Source: Verrucomicrobiota bacterium (GTDB lineage: Bacteria; Verrucomicrobiota; Verrucomicrobiia; Opitutales; Opitutaceae). From it: a DNA stretch of 6,579 nt. Positions 6,497-6,579 of this stretch are shown here, piece after piece. The DNA lies in assembly GCA_030832235.1 (NCBI GenBank), contig JAURJO010000304.1:1-6579 (forward strand), given 5' to 3'. The position numbers and the translations under genes are program-made. A model generated the notes under the pieces. That model ran no database searches and was not told the DNA's origin. It was given only the letters and a program-made list of their open reading frames with translations. How positions within the stretch are numbered: the stretch's first letter is position 1; the number at the start of each line of letters is the position of its first letter.

Positions 6497-6579
6497 ATGA
6501 ACAACCTTATCCCGAGCGGTCCGGCCACCACCCTCGCCGCGTGCTCCCTCGCCTGCGCGGTCGCCACCGCGCAGGGCGC
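6497..6579 (+). CDS. Exported protein, N-terminal fragment; probable TonB-dependent receptor
   Basis: Only 27 codons are in the window, and the frame is open to the last base. It reads MNNLIPSGPATT followed by a small-residue hydrophobic stretch and CAVATAQG, which looks like the end of a Sec signal peptide with cleavage after ATA. The position, directly after a sigma/FecR pair and behind promoter P2, is where the cognate TonB-dependent receptor gene is normally found, so that is the inferred product; no receptor domain is visible. The start is uncertain. An in-frame ATG at 6437 has a better Shine-Dalgarno (AAGGTG, 6428-6433) and adds an Arg-containing n-region, but it would put P2 inside the coding sequence. 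The start at 6497 lacks a Shine-Dalgarno and has no Lys or Arg before the hydrophobic core. Confidence 0.6.
   Translation, partial: MNNLIPSGPATTLAACSLACAVATAQG

Noticed and set aside
5215..6567. A 450-codon open frame on the - strand
   Set aside because: It is antisense to the FecR-type gene and runs through promoter P2 and the next gene start. Composition is Arg/Gly-rich with no domain, so it is treated as a shadow.

Overview
The window is GC-rich, tightly packed DNA with all genes on the + strand. The receptor style, with its long Opitutaceae-type TonB-dependent receptor barrel, together with an ECF sigma / FecR pair placed next to receptors, suggests a Verrucomicrobiota bacterium, most likely an Opitutaceae relative. 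This taxon call is recognition from protein style, not from a search.

Layout: (1) positions 1-2913 hold the C-terminal 970 residues of an outer-membrane TonB-dependent receptor whose start lies upstream of the window. (2) Positions 2914-3155 are the only real intergenic gap. It carries a 17-bp perfect inverted repeat (2929-2987) that looks like a REP-type palindrome, then an ECF-type promoter (3009-3038), then a leader of about 110 nt. (3) Positions 3156-4700 encode a 514-residue DASS/SLC13-family anion symporter. (4) Positions 4697-5317 encode a 206-residue ECF sigma factor of the FecI type. (5) Positions 5314-6405 encode a 363-residue FecR-type transmembrane sigma regulator. (6) A second copy of the promoter motif (6443-6472) precedes the signal-peptide end of another exported protein, probably the partner TonB-dependent receptor, which runs off the window.

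The transporter, sigma and FecR genes are linked by two ATGA start/stop overlaps, so they read as one translationally coupled operon. The natural model is cell-surface signalling. An outer-membrane receptor senses its ligand, FecR passes the signal across the inner membrane, and the sigma factor is released to transcribe genes carrying its promoter.

The most informative observation is that the sequence ATAACCCGTTT, followed at an identical distance by TGCGTCTCA (ATAACCC-N16-CGTCTCA), occurs exactly twice: once before the transporter and once before the downstream receptor-like gene. This predicts that the sigma factor encoded between the two sites drives both its own operon, including an inner-membrane anion transporter, and the receptor. 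Having a DASS transporter as the first gene of a FecI/FecR operon is unusual. No RNA genes, CRISPR arrays, insertion sequences or complete transposase genes were seen.
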